Of a stretch of 64,000 nucleotides of DNA, positions 23,771 to 35,784 are shown one piece after another. This DNA is from Eukaryota sp. TZLM1-RC (taxonomy: Eukaryota > Metamonada: BaSk clade): assembly GCA_040285825.1 (NCBI GenBank), contig JAUPSS010000001.1:2108001-2172000 (forward strand). Direction: 5' to 3'. The position numbers and the translations under genes were made by a program. The notes below the pieces were generated by a model. The model had not been told where the DNA came from and searched no databases. It saw only the letters and a list, made by a program, of their open reading frames with translations. Position 1 is the stretch's first letter; each line of letters opens with the position of its first letter.

Positions 23771-26700
23771 ATGAACATTGTTGATGACTCAACATCTGAT
23801 GATTCTCGAACCTTCAGTTTCGACTATTCTACAGACAATTCGGTTTCTGATTCAGAAGCTATTAGTCAAGGTGACTCTTTATCATCAATATTCGATAATG
23901 AGTCAGAGGGCTCTGATATGATGAACCCTTTCACGAATGCTGAAATCTCATCATTTCAATGTAGTTCAGAGTTTTATGACAGCAATGAAGTCATTGAAGG
24001 TACCACTCACTCTTACATTTCTCCACCATCCAACCATGATGTAGAAATCATTACTCTCGCATGTATCCAGCAAGACGAGGCAGAAGACGACTTGGTATAT
24101 AAGATATTCAATGATCGCGATGAAGTACTAAAATTTGCATCCACGTGCTTTCCCTCCCATGTTTTGACTCGCAATGCAACTCTTGACTTTGATGAAATGA
24201 ACAATGTCTTATTCTCGACAACAGGGTTCATTGGGCCCAAAGACGCCCTCTTGGAGTTTCTCTCTCAGAACTTGCAATGCTTTGCAGAATTTGTGAAAAA
24301 ACGTTCCCCTTCACCTGGTCTCTATCTCTATGTTCAAGGCCACCATCTTCGATTTCTTCTATGGCCTGGTGATCGTGCTTTCGCCACGCATTCTGCACCT
24401 ATATTAACTTTCACTCGTCTGATGTTTGAATTCTGCGAAGAAGTCTTTATGGTATTGTCTGAATCATCTGCCGCACGATTGGTTTTATCTACAAGGCGTA
24501 CTCGTGCTGCTGGCAGAACTTTCAAACCGCAAACAAGAGAAGTTACCCATGATGATTTTGGTGTGCAATCATTGACTCAATGTCATCTGAACCTTGTCAG
24601 TCGAAACGGTGCGTTGTTCTGTCCTGTGATGGAAGCAAGTTTGGTATTGTAAGTGTTAAGCAAGAAAACGAGAAATTTGTACATCGTGAAATTGGCCAGT
24701 ATCAATTGACAACTACCCTGATGAATGCAAGAGTGAGTTTTTCAGATCTTTCAGATGACGATTTTGAATGGGTAATAAATCAGTTGAGAGCGAGCTACTG
24801 CCCTAACCAAATTGCTGATAAATTAATACGCCAGTACGATGTTGAAATTTCCAAGATTGATGAAGAAGTTAAAAAGGTACAGATGCAAGTGAATTCAATT
24901 GATCAAGAAAATAAGGCCTTCAAAACGCAAGTACTCAACGAACTATTGAAATTTATTAAGAATCTTAACCAAAAACAACGTTCAACTGCCACGACTCTAT
25001 CCTATGACAACACATGCCCAATTTGCTTAGATCTCCAATGTTCCAATCGGTTCAAGTGCTGTTTAAATGGTATTTGTTCAAGCTGTGCTGAAATGTTCAA
25101 TGATGGTAGAAAATGTCCTTTTTGCAGAGCCGAAATTGATGGAAGATCTGGTCTTGAGGCTGGTGATAGTAGGCAACAAACTGAACACAATCAAATAATC
25201 GCAACTGGGTCAAATGACATTCAAGACGCATTGTCTGATGTCTTGAGCCCTAGGGACCTTACAGAAATTAATTTATTAAAAAGTCAGATTGTGAGAGAAG
25301 CATTGGAACAATCTGCTAGAAAAATCCGATTAGAAGCTATAGCTAAAGTTAGGAAAAAGTTAAAATTTCCTGGTATTGAACTGAATTCAGAAAGTTTCAG
25401 AGAGTTTGTTACTCAAGACTTTTCAAAACCAAAGTTTTGGAAAAACAAGACAGAACATAACCCTGGATCACTCTTCCGGAAACTGATCAACAAGGTACTT
25501 GAAGTAGAAGCCACAAAGCCTATCATTCTACAACCAGTGTTGGAAGAGACCACCAACAAGGTGTTGAAGCTCATCTCTCTTCAAAGGCATCTATTGACGT
25601 TTTGGTTTCGACAACATCAGAGGCCAGTGCTGAAGCACAAAAATCTGAATTATGGACGAAGTTGCGTAATGATTTTGAAGGAGCGTTCCGCAATGGACCT
25701 GAAACTAAGCCGTTGTATGCAATGAAGAAGGTAGAGAGATCAAATTTTTACTTGGGTTGTTCTTCGAAGGTGATCTATGAAACCCAAAGTTCAAGTCCAG
25801 GAAAGTCATTGACATTTCAACAACTACCACCAACTATGCTAGATGAGGACCAATCTGTTTTCAGTGAACACCAGTTGGTTTCCAAAAAAACAGTTCACAA
25901 TGTCAGTCTAGATTACAAAATAATTGGGTTCTTTAATGATGAAAACACCGTACTTCTTATTCTTTCAAGCCAATTTCGCACTGAAATTCGTTTAATTAAG
26001 TCATATTCACAGCAAGCCAAGCAGCCACCTACTTATCCAAAAAGAACAGTTCTTGCTGACTTTGATCCTGTGTCAAAGATTTTATTACTTTATTGGATTG
26101 AGAATGGCAACCATTCACTTTCTACATTTCTGATTGATTCATCATCCAATAATTTCATTAAGCCTTTAAGAACATTTCCACTGGCTCAATCAGGGAGATA
26201 TGATCATGCCGTGTTATCATCTCCTGACCCTCTTCTACTCAAGCTTGCACTTTTTGCTGATGGAACTAAAGCTGTAGCACTTGATAGAACAAATCATTTT
26301 GTATTTATTGATCTAAAGTTTGACAAAATGAACCATAGGGTAGTTCCCTTAAAGCAAAACATTAATCATGACACTTTGTGGATCAGAACTGTCAAGTCAA
26401 ATCTATTGATTATGATCTACAAATCCATGGGAAAATGGTTCTTGTCCTGCAGGTTTCTATCAACCAATGGTAGATCAGATATTTCTTTAATGCAGCCACT
26501 CAAAGAAGAGATACCATTAGAGATTAGCCACAAACATCCTTCAATTCAATTGCATGAAAGCAAGGAACACTGTAAGTTGTTGATTCTTGAAGGACAAACA
26601 CTTTCTTGTGTTGATCTCCTCATATCTCTGCAGTCTTCGTCTCTCTATCTTCACCATGAAGATGATCGTCAGGAACAAGAACAAATGACCAATTCTTCTA

Positions 26701-29700
26701 ACGATGTTTTAGAAGTTGTTCACAAATCCATTCGAAAATTCTCATTACGCAAATGCCACGATTCACTTTCCTCTGTGGTTGATGCACACACTTTCACAGT
26801 TGTGGCCCCAGTCAATCAATCAACCATCTCCAAACTTCTGTCAACAAATTTCGCTAAACTTCAAACCGAAGGCTTTCTTACACATCCAATCAAAGTTGAA
26901 GTAACCAGTGAGTTCAAGTTACCTGAAAACTCTCCCTCAATTGATGGCCGATCTTTCGTTCAGCGTTGGATTGAGTCTATTCCTATTCAAGTTGCCCGTA
27001 TCGATGGTGGAGTCTTCCTACCCCTTCAAGATGGCCATGACTCTTCCGAATGGTTACAAATGGAACAAGTACATGGAATTACTGCTCAACAAATAGCTAA
27101 ACAACTTCGTTTTGGAGTTTTGGAACTAATCTTCAGTGGTTTTCCTTCCTATCCCATATCAGTTGTGGTTTGTGCTGGTAGTCAATCATCTGGTAAAAGT
27201 TCCTTCCTCAACCATCTTTTCAACCACTTTTTTGACGTTGCTGGATCTCGAACCACTCAGGGTGTTTGGTTTGGAGTACGTGTCTTTGAAGAACGGATTT
27301 GGCTTGCTATTGATCTTGAAGGTCTTGGTAGTTTTGAAAGAACTGCACAAGAGGATTGTTATCAGTCACTGTTCGGTGCCGCTCTTGCTCAATGTTTTAT
27401 TCTTCGAACTACCCATCACTTTGATCGTTTTATTCAAAATTGTTTGAACAGTTGGTCTGAAGCTGCGGTAGTTCTAGCTACAGGAGATGATTTGTTCAAA
27501 GGAACTTTGATCATGGCACCAAGAGATGTTTCTGATGAAGCAGCTGGGGAGGTTATAGAAGATTTCACTGTCCATTTGCAACCAATCTGGGACGAATCTC
27601 TGAGGATTCAGGAAGGACACCAACGTCATGCTCTGTCCATTTTTCCAACAACCAGAGTCATTCCTTGGCCAAGTTACGCTGCTTTTCCTGATTATAGCGA
27701 AGAAATTGGCCTTCTTGTGGACGATTTGATCAATGAGGAACCTCGCTTCACATCACCTTCCAGTTTTCACCAAACTGCTACCTTGCTTTTGGCCAAACTC
27801 TATGTACAAGATTTTACTTCACTCTCCGAAACTGCTTTAAAACAGTTAATTGACGAAGTAGAGTCCTCACTTCCTGATCTCATTGCTGTGGGAATGATTG
27901 GACCAATCGAAGGACAACAACTTCAATACCTACCAGATGATGCCTTAGAACAGTGGCTTTCAGAAGCTGTAGTTGATGATCATTTTTCAAATACCCATTC
28001 TCTTCCACTTTCTTTACCATTGACCAGTGATCAACAGCAAAGATTGTTGTCCTCACAATGTATCTTAGGGCAACACAACAATCTTTCAATTCAAGAATTT
28101 CCTGATGTAGGCTTGTTCATTGCAGCTCCTACCTCCCTGCAGTCAGCAAAGAAACAAGGTGATCAAATAATCTTTGAAAAACTGGCTTCATTCTTTACTA
28201 CAAATATACTGGTTCAACGTCATCGTGGCGACAAGTCCCTTTTTGAGTCATTCCTTCAATCAATACTCACTCGTAGGAGACTCTCCATAATTCAGTGGTT
28301 CAAATCAATAACTGTTGACCATCAGAAAGAATCCGTTTTCACTCGAATGGGAAACGATGTTCAAACAAAGTTAGATGGTCTTGTTGAAAGATACATGCTT
28401 TGCAGAGGGATTTGTCGTCACCTTGGAAAGAATCAGTCCAATGCTTGTAACCTTGAATGTTCTTTGCTTGTAAATCATGAGGGAGACTGCTCTTGTCTCG
28501 GTGATCATGCTTGTGAAAAATCGTGTTCCATTTGCCCTCAAAAGCAGTGCTCACTTGGTGCAGGACATGACTCCAATTGCCTATGCTCTGCTGGTCATGT
28601 TTATGGACAAGAATGTAGTCTTAATCACCACCTTGGATGTGCTTCTTCCTGTATTCGTCAAAAGAATCATGAAGGGGATTGTCTTTGTGGAACTCCATAT
28701 GAAGCTCACTTGTGTGGTCACGAATGTAGCCTACCAGGCTGCAATGACAAATGCCAAGAGCCCCATCATGTTGAACACTCTCGTCATCACTGTGGATCAG
28801 GGGGATGTCCTCATAAATGCCCTTTGTGTCAACGTATGTGCTGCTCTACGGATCATTTCCATGAACAAGAATCAGATCAACATCTTTGTGGTAATGATCA
28901 TAACTGTCCCCATGAATGTTCCAAGCGAGGCAATTGCGAGGTACTGACTCATTTGCGTCAGCGGGAAGAAACGTACGTGACATCAACTGGAGATCAAATA
29001 ACTTATCAGCTTTTTTCTGAGCAAAACGCTGTTCGTAGGCAGTGTGGTGTCTCCATCAGCAGAAAATGTACTTCTCATCAAGGCTCTTGCGATTGTATCG
29101 CAGATTCCCACTTTTGTGATGTAAAATGTGATTCTTGTGGATACTTTTGCATGTTACCCATTGATCATGAAGGACCACATTCAGCGACTCATGGCAACAT
29201 GGGAAATCTTCGTCTCGTTTCTTCATCTCAAGAAGTAAGAGTTGGTAGTGTTGGTACTTTTGGCCGAGGGGATTCTGGAATTTGCTTGACATGCACCAAT
29301 TCCTGCCGTGAGTTTGGTAGAGGTCATATTCATCTGGTTCCTTCAGATCACCCTAAATTAGATCACATTCCTGACACTTCAAAGAAACCTCAGTCTACAA
29401 CTTATGAAAAAGGTTTTGAATTCTTCGAAGTAACATGTGAAGCATATTGGGAATATGTCCTGGAATTCGATCCAAATTTCCAATCTGCTGAGCTTGAATT
29501 GTTCAAAAAATGTCCCGCTGTCTGTAGTGCTGACCATGAAGATAAAGTTTTTTGTGAGCTTGAGATCTTTCATGAACCTTATCAGGGAGAGCTTCCCTCC
29601 ACTGTTCCTAATGGTTACATCTCTCGTGATGGACATGTTTTTTCTTGCACTCACTACGTTGGTGGTAACTTCCACACCTTCCTTATTTTTGATAGAAGTG

Positions 29701-30272
29701 GGTCAATGTCTGATTCATCAGCTCAACCAACATTATCGTGGATAACTCAAAAAAATAAGCTTGGTGCTGTCATTGAAGCAATCTATCATTATATCAGTCG
29801 TAGAGTTCAACAAAACCCTAATGACTTATTTTCTTTTGTTACTTTCAACAGTTCTGCTTCTGTTCTTCAGTCCAGTGTGCAGCTCCCGGCGAATCCCCAG
29901 TCCAACATTTCGTCCATCATGTCTGGGATTTCTCCAAGTGGTGGCACCAGTTTTTACCGTGGCTTTGAAGTTGCTATCAATAAATGCAAACAAATCATCA
30001 CCTCTAGACACAAACCGATCTTCATCTTTTTATCAGATGGCTGGGATGGAAATGAACATGAAAGAACTCGTCAGCTTATCCGTTCGCAGTTTAAATCATT
30101 TCCAGAGACAGTGATTCATACGATTGGTTTTGGTGACGGTGCAGGTCATAGCTGGCTTCAAGAAATCGCATCATTAGGTAATGGTAACTACCATAGAACG
30201 ACAGATACTATTTCTCTTTGTGATACTTTTGTTGGAATTTCTGCCCAGCCAGATCGTAGTGCTTTTGTATAG
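23771..30272 (+). CDS. RING / GBP-like GTPase / Cys-rich / vWA multidomain protein
   Basis: Three exons (23771-24562, 24601-25560, 25587-30272) join in frame through introns of 38 and 26 nt to give 2145 residues. The N-terminus is acidic and Ser-rich. A RING domain near 403-440 reads CPICLDL..CCLNGICSSC..CPFC, with Asn where the zinc-binding His is usual. Around 1110-1330 lies a GTPase: P-loop GSQSSGKSS, TTQGVWFG as in the GBP TKGIW motif, DLEGLGSF, and an RD-type G4 (APRDV), which together point to the GBP/VLIG class. Residues about 1520-1820 are Cys/His-rich repeats (HEGDC, CGHEC types, NF-X1-like spacing). A vWA domain at about 1948-2100 has a complete MIDAS (DRSGS, GGTS, SDG). Inference: a ubiquitin-ligase large GTPase, perhaps in cell-autonomous defence. 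Confidence 0.87.
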
Positions 30273-31259
30273 TTGGAATGTTTTTACTGGTAATAAATCC
30301 TCAGTTTTTGACTTGTTTTGGAGATTTAAGATGGAGACAGTCATTATTTGTTTTTACTGTACTGTATCAATTTCACATTCCCTGTTGACTTGGAAATGGG
30401 ATGGACAATCATCACTACCACAACATCAGGAGGCTACTGGTCAATAAATCCACGTTCCTAATGCAAATTCACATTGTTCAATATCAAAATACCAACTCAT
30501 TCACTCAATGACGTTTTTCCACTCATTTGATGTCTCTCGTCAGTAAAGTTCTCTTTTCTTAAAATAATCAATTTTGTTTATGAACTATTAATCTAGACAA
30601 TTTCCAATTTCAATAACCAGACTTTCATCTCTTCCAAATGATCACTTTTATTAAAAAAGGTGTCAGTGAATGAAAGACATTCATCCGTCAATATAGTCGT
30701 CAAATAATGACTAAGAATGACGTTATCCGCCTTTGTTCATTTGAACTAAAAGTTTTGGTTATTTGAGGAAGTTATGTATCTTAACAATTTCAACTACGCA
30801 AAGAATCAACCACACTGTTTCTTGCATATGTCGACATAAACACGTGAGTTCAGAAGAAAATTCAAAGTAATAAAGCTGCGATGTTCTACATTACTCGACT
30901 TTGTTGCTTTTCGTGCACTAAACATAGACAAATAACAGGAAGTTTATGACAGGAATATAAGAAATCAGGAATAATAAAATACAAACTACAATTTAAATCT
31001 ACGATGACGTGATCTACCTTCCTAAAAGGGAAGGTCACGTTTAGCCACAGCTAACAACTTCATGCTATTTTTCATTATTTGAAACAACAACAGATATGTT
31101 TAAGAATAGATCCTTTATCCAAAAACTTTGGACTGAAACAATGTTCTAGAGCAAATGTTTTCTCATTTTCAAAATGTGTAATCATGTTTTTGTTTTGAAC
31201 TTTCATCGGTCAAAATTCCAAAAATACAGTAATGAAAAACGAATTGAACATGATGGGTT
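30273..31259. other. Intergenic with one imperfect hairpin
   Basis: No gene. At 31007-31040 ACGTG..ACCTTCC pairs with GGAAGGT CACGT around a TAAAAG loop, with a 4-base bulge. Function unknown. Confidence 0.4.
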
Positions 31260-31888
31260 GTTCTAAATTGATAACTTATCGTTCTTAATTACATGATGCT
31301 GTTAGAGACACTGTTTCTATTATGGCTTGAACTGCAACAATTTCGTTTATTAAAGAGCCTCTACTGAAAGAAAAATTGTCATTGAATAGTTTTGGTTCTG
31401 ATGATAGAGGTGATGTATACTGTGATTGGATTGAGAACTGTGAAGCTGTTGTTGACTTTGTCTCCTGTATTGTTACAAATGACACTTTGGTTCAAAGAAG
31501 AAATTAATCCTCTAAGTGCTCTTGAATTAAAAGCTAAACAAAAACATAGAAAAAATGACAAAGATATCCAAGACGCTAGCTGATAGAAACAGACCACTTG
31601 TTTTTATTACCTTTCCATTTTCTATAATCGGAAGACTATCAGTAGAAGCAGGACAAAACATGGTTCGAAATAAATAAATAAATAAATTAATATGAAGATT
31701 TGATAACTTTTTAGGCGCTCTTGAATTCATTTTGCCATTATTGATAGATTGCCTCGGTTTTTCAATCGGATTAGAGAAGCTTTTGCTAGACATCAAGCAG
31801 ATCAAGATTTTGTAAAGGAAATGTTGGTTTAAGCAATTTAGTTCCACTAGTTATGAGTTTATTTTGTTGAGTGTGCAAGTCCAATAAA
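31260..31888 (+). mobile_element. Family A retroelement, 3' fragment
   Basis: Encodes with frame breaks HDAVRDTVS, LNSFGSDDRGDVYCDWIE, AVVDFVS, SALELKAKQK, and FFNRIREAFARHQADQDF, followed by the tail TTGAGTGTGCAAGTCCAATA. Compared with the copy at 18.4-19.5 kb it lacks the nested family B segment, which marks the empty site. Several stops show that it is inactive. Confidence 0.68.
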
Positions 31889-32436
31889 CACTAACATGTG
31901 TTGTACTGTGGACAATTAGTTTAGTACATTTGTATTTATATAGTATAGTTCACTAGTGATGGCTTTTATAAGGGCCGGTGAAATTCTAAAAAATTATTCC
32001 TTATTCTTTGTTATCATATATGGATAAAGCATCACATGATGGGAATGTTTAGTATAAACAAATGTAACAAGTAGAGTGACTTGGAAGCTGAAGCTGAATG
32101 AGTACCTCCATAGAGAAGGTACATTGATCATGTAAACAATAGGTTTAAAAATTGCATAATGAAGACAATTGTGTCCTTAGAAAATGACAAGAAAAAGTTG
32201 CCGTTGTTTTTTTTTAATAGAAAACAACTGCCAGCAATGATTGGTGATTTCAAATTGTTCTGACATGGATTGCGATATAAATGGAATGGTTCAATATTCT
32301 TCTTTTTCAAATAAAAAAGTGTTTCCATTATAACTAGAAATTAATATAAAAATTTATTAATAAATTACTTAATTGTTTAATAAAAAAGAAATAATTAATC
32401 AAAAATTGCCATTTCCAATCAAAAACACCCACAGAG
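31889..32436. other. Intergenic, no gene seen
   Basis: AT-rich. The part next to 32437 is probably the 3' UTR of the SNF2-family gene. Confidence 0.4.
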
Positions 32437-35325
32437 CTAATCAATTCGAGGTCTCTTCTCGAATCCCTCATCTTCTGCTCTCCTCTTGATGCTAATCGGA
32501 GTAACAGCTCTACTATCATCACTAGCACTTTCCTCTCCTCCTTCACTAAAATACTCTTCCAAAGCATTTCTCAAATATTCATCGTCAGATTCTGGGTCCA
32601 CAACATAAGAAACCTCTGCTCTTCGACGTGCACCTCTACCATACGACGAAAGATCTTCTTCTTCTTCTACTTTTGGCGGCTCCACCACCCACTGGGGTAG
32701 TTCTTCATGCGTCATTAAAGGAGGAGGAGGGTTTGGTGTTTTGTAACGAGCAGCTCTTTCTTCATCATATTCATCATCCATACGATTGAACAAAACTTCT
32801 TCTTCTTCAGATCTGGCCAATTGTTTGTTGATAACTTTAATATTAGATCCGAGCGTAACATCAGTCATTGCTGAAGAAGGACGATGAATCAACTCCTCCA
32901 AAGCAGCTTTACGTTCTTCATTCGTGGCATTTGGGTTGTATAGACCTGCCTGAATGATTTTAGAATCAATATCAAGTTTATGATGGGCCTTTGAAATGAT
33001 ATTCTCCTCAATTGGTGTAGTTGTGCACAATCTTAATACCCTGACTTCATTCTGTTGTCCTAGTCTATGAGCCCTGTCCTGAGCTTGGAGATCAGCTTGG
33101 GGGTTCCAATCTGAATCAAAAATAACAACTGTATCAGCAGATTGGAGGTTGAGACCTAGACCACCAGCTCTAGTTGATAATAAAAATACAAAATAAGGCG
33201 AATCAGGCCGGTTAAATTCCCTCAAGAGCTCTCCTCTTTCATCTGCTTTGGTTCCACCATCCAGTCGGAGGTAATGGTAACCTCTGTATGAAAGGAATTG
33301 GCCTAAAAGATCCATAATTTGAACCATTTGGGTGAAAATCAACACTTTATGCCCAGTAACACGTAGCTTGGGTAACATCCGGTCAAGAAAAACAAATTTA
33401 CCACTACTTCTTATTAAATCCTCGCTAATGTCGTATTCATCCAGAAATACCCAGGGATGATTACAAACTTTTCGAAGCTGCATTATAGCATTTTGCATAC
33501 CTTTAACAGTAGCTTTCCCAGTTGCTGACGTCATGGTTGCCGTTTTTGTCAGTTGAATACGTTGATAAAAAACGTCCTGCCATGCTGAGAGAGGTACCTT
33601 CACGATGACCTCTTTCTTTCCGGGCAGTTGGTCTTCTACATCGCTTTTGAGTCTACGTAGAAGGAAGGGTTGTAGGACTTGATGTAACCGTTGGATAATA
33701 AGTAGTTCTTCTTCTTCTTCGAGTTCTTGATCCTTTTTATCATCAAATGGGGCAGCAAACCAATTTTGAAAGGACCCCACATCACTAAAAATATTTGGCA
33801 ATAACCAATTCAAAAGCGACCAAAGCTCAGGTAGAGAATTTTGTAAAGGTGTTCCTGTCAAAAGTACCCTATTTCTACTATGATAATCCTTTCTTAAAGT
33901 AGTTGTTAGCTTACCAGCAGAGTTTTTCATTCGATGACCTTCATCAACCACGATGTAAGCCCAACTCACTTTAGACAAATACTTCTTGTCTTTAATAATA
34001 AAATCAAATGTGGTAATGCAAACTTGAAACTTTAGAGGTTCAAGACGTTCCTTGTACAAAGCTTTTCGGCTATCCTTGTTACCAGTAAAGCGCACGACGT
34101 CAATGGTAGGAGCCCATCTGCTGAACTCTAGTTGCCAATTTGCAACAGTGGATAAGGGTACAATAATTAAAAATTGCCCAGTCAGATTCTTTTTTTCATA
34201 TAGATAAGTAATTAAAGCTATTGTTTGAATAGTCTTTCCCAAACCCATTTCATCAGCTAATATACCATTCAATCTATTATTATAAAGAGAGACAAGCCAT
34301 TTAAGACCTTCTAACTGATACCCCTTTAATGTTCCAAACACCAAACTTTGTGGTTGTTCTACTTGCTCAGTGACTTTGTGGGCAATTGAATAGTAAGCCT
34401 TCTTCTTAACTTTAAACTGATCTTCTACCTTGTCAAGATCTTCCACATCAACTTCCTTTTCTTCAGTTTCTTTCTCAATCATGGCTCCAATTGATTGAAG
34501 ATAGGTTTCCGTTTGTTGTAACAGGGTCATTAACCTGTCTTTCTTATGCTCTTGTACCAAATTCATATATGCTTCAACATCATTCGCCTTCAACAATCTT
34601 AACCGCTCTCTTTGCTCTCTCTCCTTCTGCATGGCTTCTCGCTTGTCTTTGGCTGCTAACCAGTGAAGAACGGATTTGGAGATACGTTGACGAGTCTTAG
34701 ACTTAGCTTGGTGGAATGAAAAATGTCGCTTTTGTTGTTCCACTACTGAATCAAGGAAAGATTTTCTCTGTTGTTTGCGTCTAATAAAAGCAGTTTTCTC
34801 CTCGGTCAAGCCTTCAGAAGGGGTGTACAGCGGTGTTCGCGAGAGTGCGGGCAAAACAGGGGTTGAGACCCTGCTGACACGTGTCAACAACTCAGCAGCA
34901 CGGACACGGAGACGACGTTGCAGGGGGATGAGTTCAATGGCATGGCGCTCGTTTTGGAGGTGGATGGGTGCAGCAGGAAGACTTGCAAGCTCTTGTTGTC
35001 GGGCGACAAGGCGATTGACTATACGAGCTTCCCGTATCTCGGCAATGTGGTTGAGATTATTCTTTGATGTATTGGTGTCAGGAAGAACGAGGCGAGAACG
35101 ATCAAACTTATTACGAGAGAGCTCATCAAGGGACGTGAATTGGATGTTGTGTATGCCAAAAGTTTTTTCATTAGGAAACTCCTCAACGGGAGTAGCCATT
35201 CCACCAGGACATAGGGGTCTAACTGGATTTTGTGACAGGTCTTTCAGTTTCTCTAGAACATGTTGAGGTGGTTTAAGATTGCGAGAAAGAAAACGATATG
35301 CAGTGACAAGGTCGGATTGTTGCAT
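32437..35325 (-). CDS. SNF2: SNF2-family chromatin remodelling ATPase (BRG1/STH1 type)
   Basis: A single exon of 962 residues. The N-terminal 180 residues are poorly conserved. A basic HSA-like helix (about 190-290: RKQQRKSFLDSVVEQQKRHF, then AAKDKREAMQKERE) binds actin-related proteins in this family. The ATPase follows: GYQLEGLKWL, DEMGLGKTIQT (Walker A), VVDEGHRMKN (Walker B, DEGH), LLTGTPLQN, then RLDGGTKADER, STRAGGLGLN and QAQDRAHRLGQ in the second lobe. A SnAC-type region (EERKAALEELIHRP, then acidic SEEEEVLFNRMDDE) follows the helicase. The bromodomain of animal BRG1 is absent; the tail is acidic and ends in a basic KRRAEDEGFEKRPRID. This is the motor of a SWI/SNF or RSC complex in the nucleus. 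Confidence 0.95.
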   Translation of the reverse strand: MQQSDLVTAYRFLSRNLKPPQHVLEKLKDLSQNPVRPLCPGGMATPVEEFPNEKTFGIHNIQFTSLDELSRNKFDRSRLVLPDTNTSKNNLNHIAEIREARIVNRLVARQQELASLPAAPIHLQNERHAIELIPLQRRLRVRAAELLTRVSRVSTPVLPALSRTPLYTPSEGLTEEKTAFIRRKQQRKSFLDSVVEQQKRHFSFHQAKSKTRQRISKSVLHWLAAKDKREAMQKEREQRERLRLLKANDVEAYMNLVQEHKKDRLMTLLQQTETYLQSIGAMIEKETEEKEVDVEDLDKVEDQFKVKKKAYYSIAHKVTEQVEQPQSLVFGTLKGYQLEGLKWLVSLYNNRLNGILADEMGLGKTIQTIALITYLYEKKNLTGQFLIIVPLSTVANWQLEFSRWAPTIDVVRFTGNKDSRKALYKERLEPLKFQVCITTFDFIIKDKKYLSKVSWAYIVVDEGHRMKNSAGKLTTTLRKDYHSRNRVLLTGTPLQNSLPELWSLLNWLLPNIFSDVGSFQNWFAAPFDDKKDQELEEEEELLIIQRLHQVLQPFLLRRLKSDVEDQLPGKKEVIVKVPLSAWQDVFYQRIQLTKTATMTSATGKATVKGMQNAIMQLRKVCNHPWVFLDEYDISEDLIRSSGKFVFLDRMLPKLRVTGHKVLIFTQMVQIMDLLGQFLSYRGYHYLRLDGGTKADERGELLREFNRPDSPYFVFLLSTRAGGLGLNLQSADTVVIFDSDWNPQADLQAQDRAHRLGQQNEVRVLRLCTTTPIEENIISKAHHKLDIDSKIIQAGLYNPNATNEERKAALEELIHRPSSAMTDVTLGSNIKVINKQLARSEEEEVLFNRMDDEYDEERAARYKTPNPPPPLMTHEELPQWVVEPPKVEEEEDLSSYGRGARRRAEVSYVVDPESDDEYLRNALEEYFSEGGEESASDDSRAVTPISIKRRAEDEGFEKRPRID

Positions 35326-35784
35326 ATGCCGGAATTGAATCCTTTGAAGTGAAATTCAAATTGAAATCTTGATCTAGTGTAGGTCATTACAGTGCAGCAG
35401 TGATTCAACGTCTATATCAGCGCTTTCTTATGACCACACATCTACATTTTTCAAAGCTGTTATTCAGTCTAGTGATGTGATGTTCCTATCAAATTGCTAG
35501 CTTTGTCATATACAGTCTCAAAATTCCTACTTCTGTTATATAAGAATCGTAATGATATTTATTTAAGTGTAGTCTTTTGTGTTCCCTTCCTAATCAAACC
35601 ACTTTGCCTGAAAACCTGCAATCAAACGCATCATATGAAAGAACCATCAAAACTAACAATCGGAAAACAAAACTAATATGTACATTAAATGGAAAAAAGG
35701 CAATTAAAATGAGTAAAAAATGAAAAATTGTAAATAAATACATTAATGAATACTATAAAGGATATACATGGAGATCATTGCGAT
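35326..35784. other. Intergenic, no gene seen
   Basis: 459 bases upstream of the SNF2 gene and downstream of the next minus-strand gene; AT-rich and stop-dense. Confidence 0.45.

Noticed and set aside
28477-28947. Second frame of 156 codons inside the Cys-rich region
   Set aside because: A by-product of the codon pattern of the Cys/His repeats; the main frame continues through it without a break.
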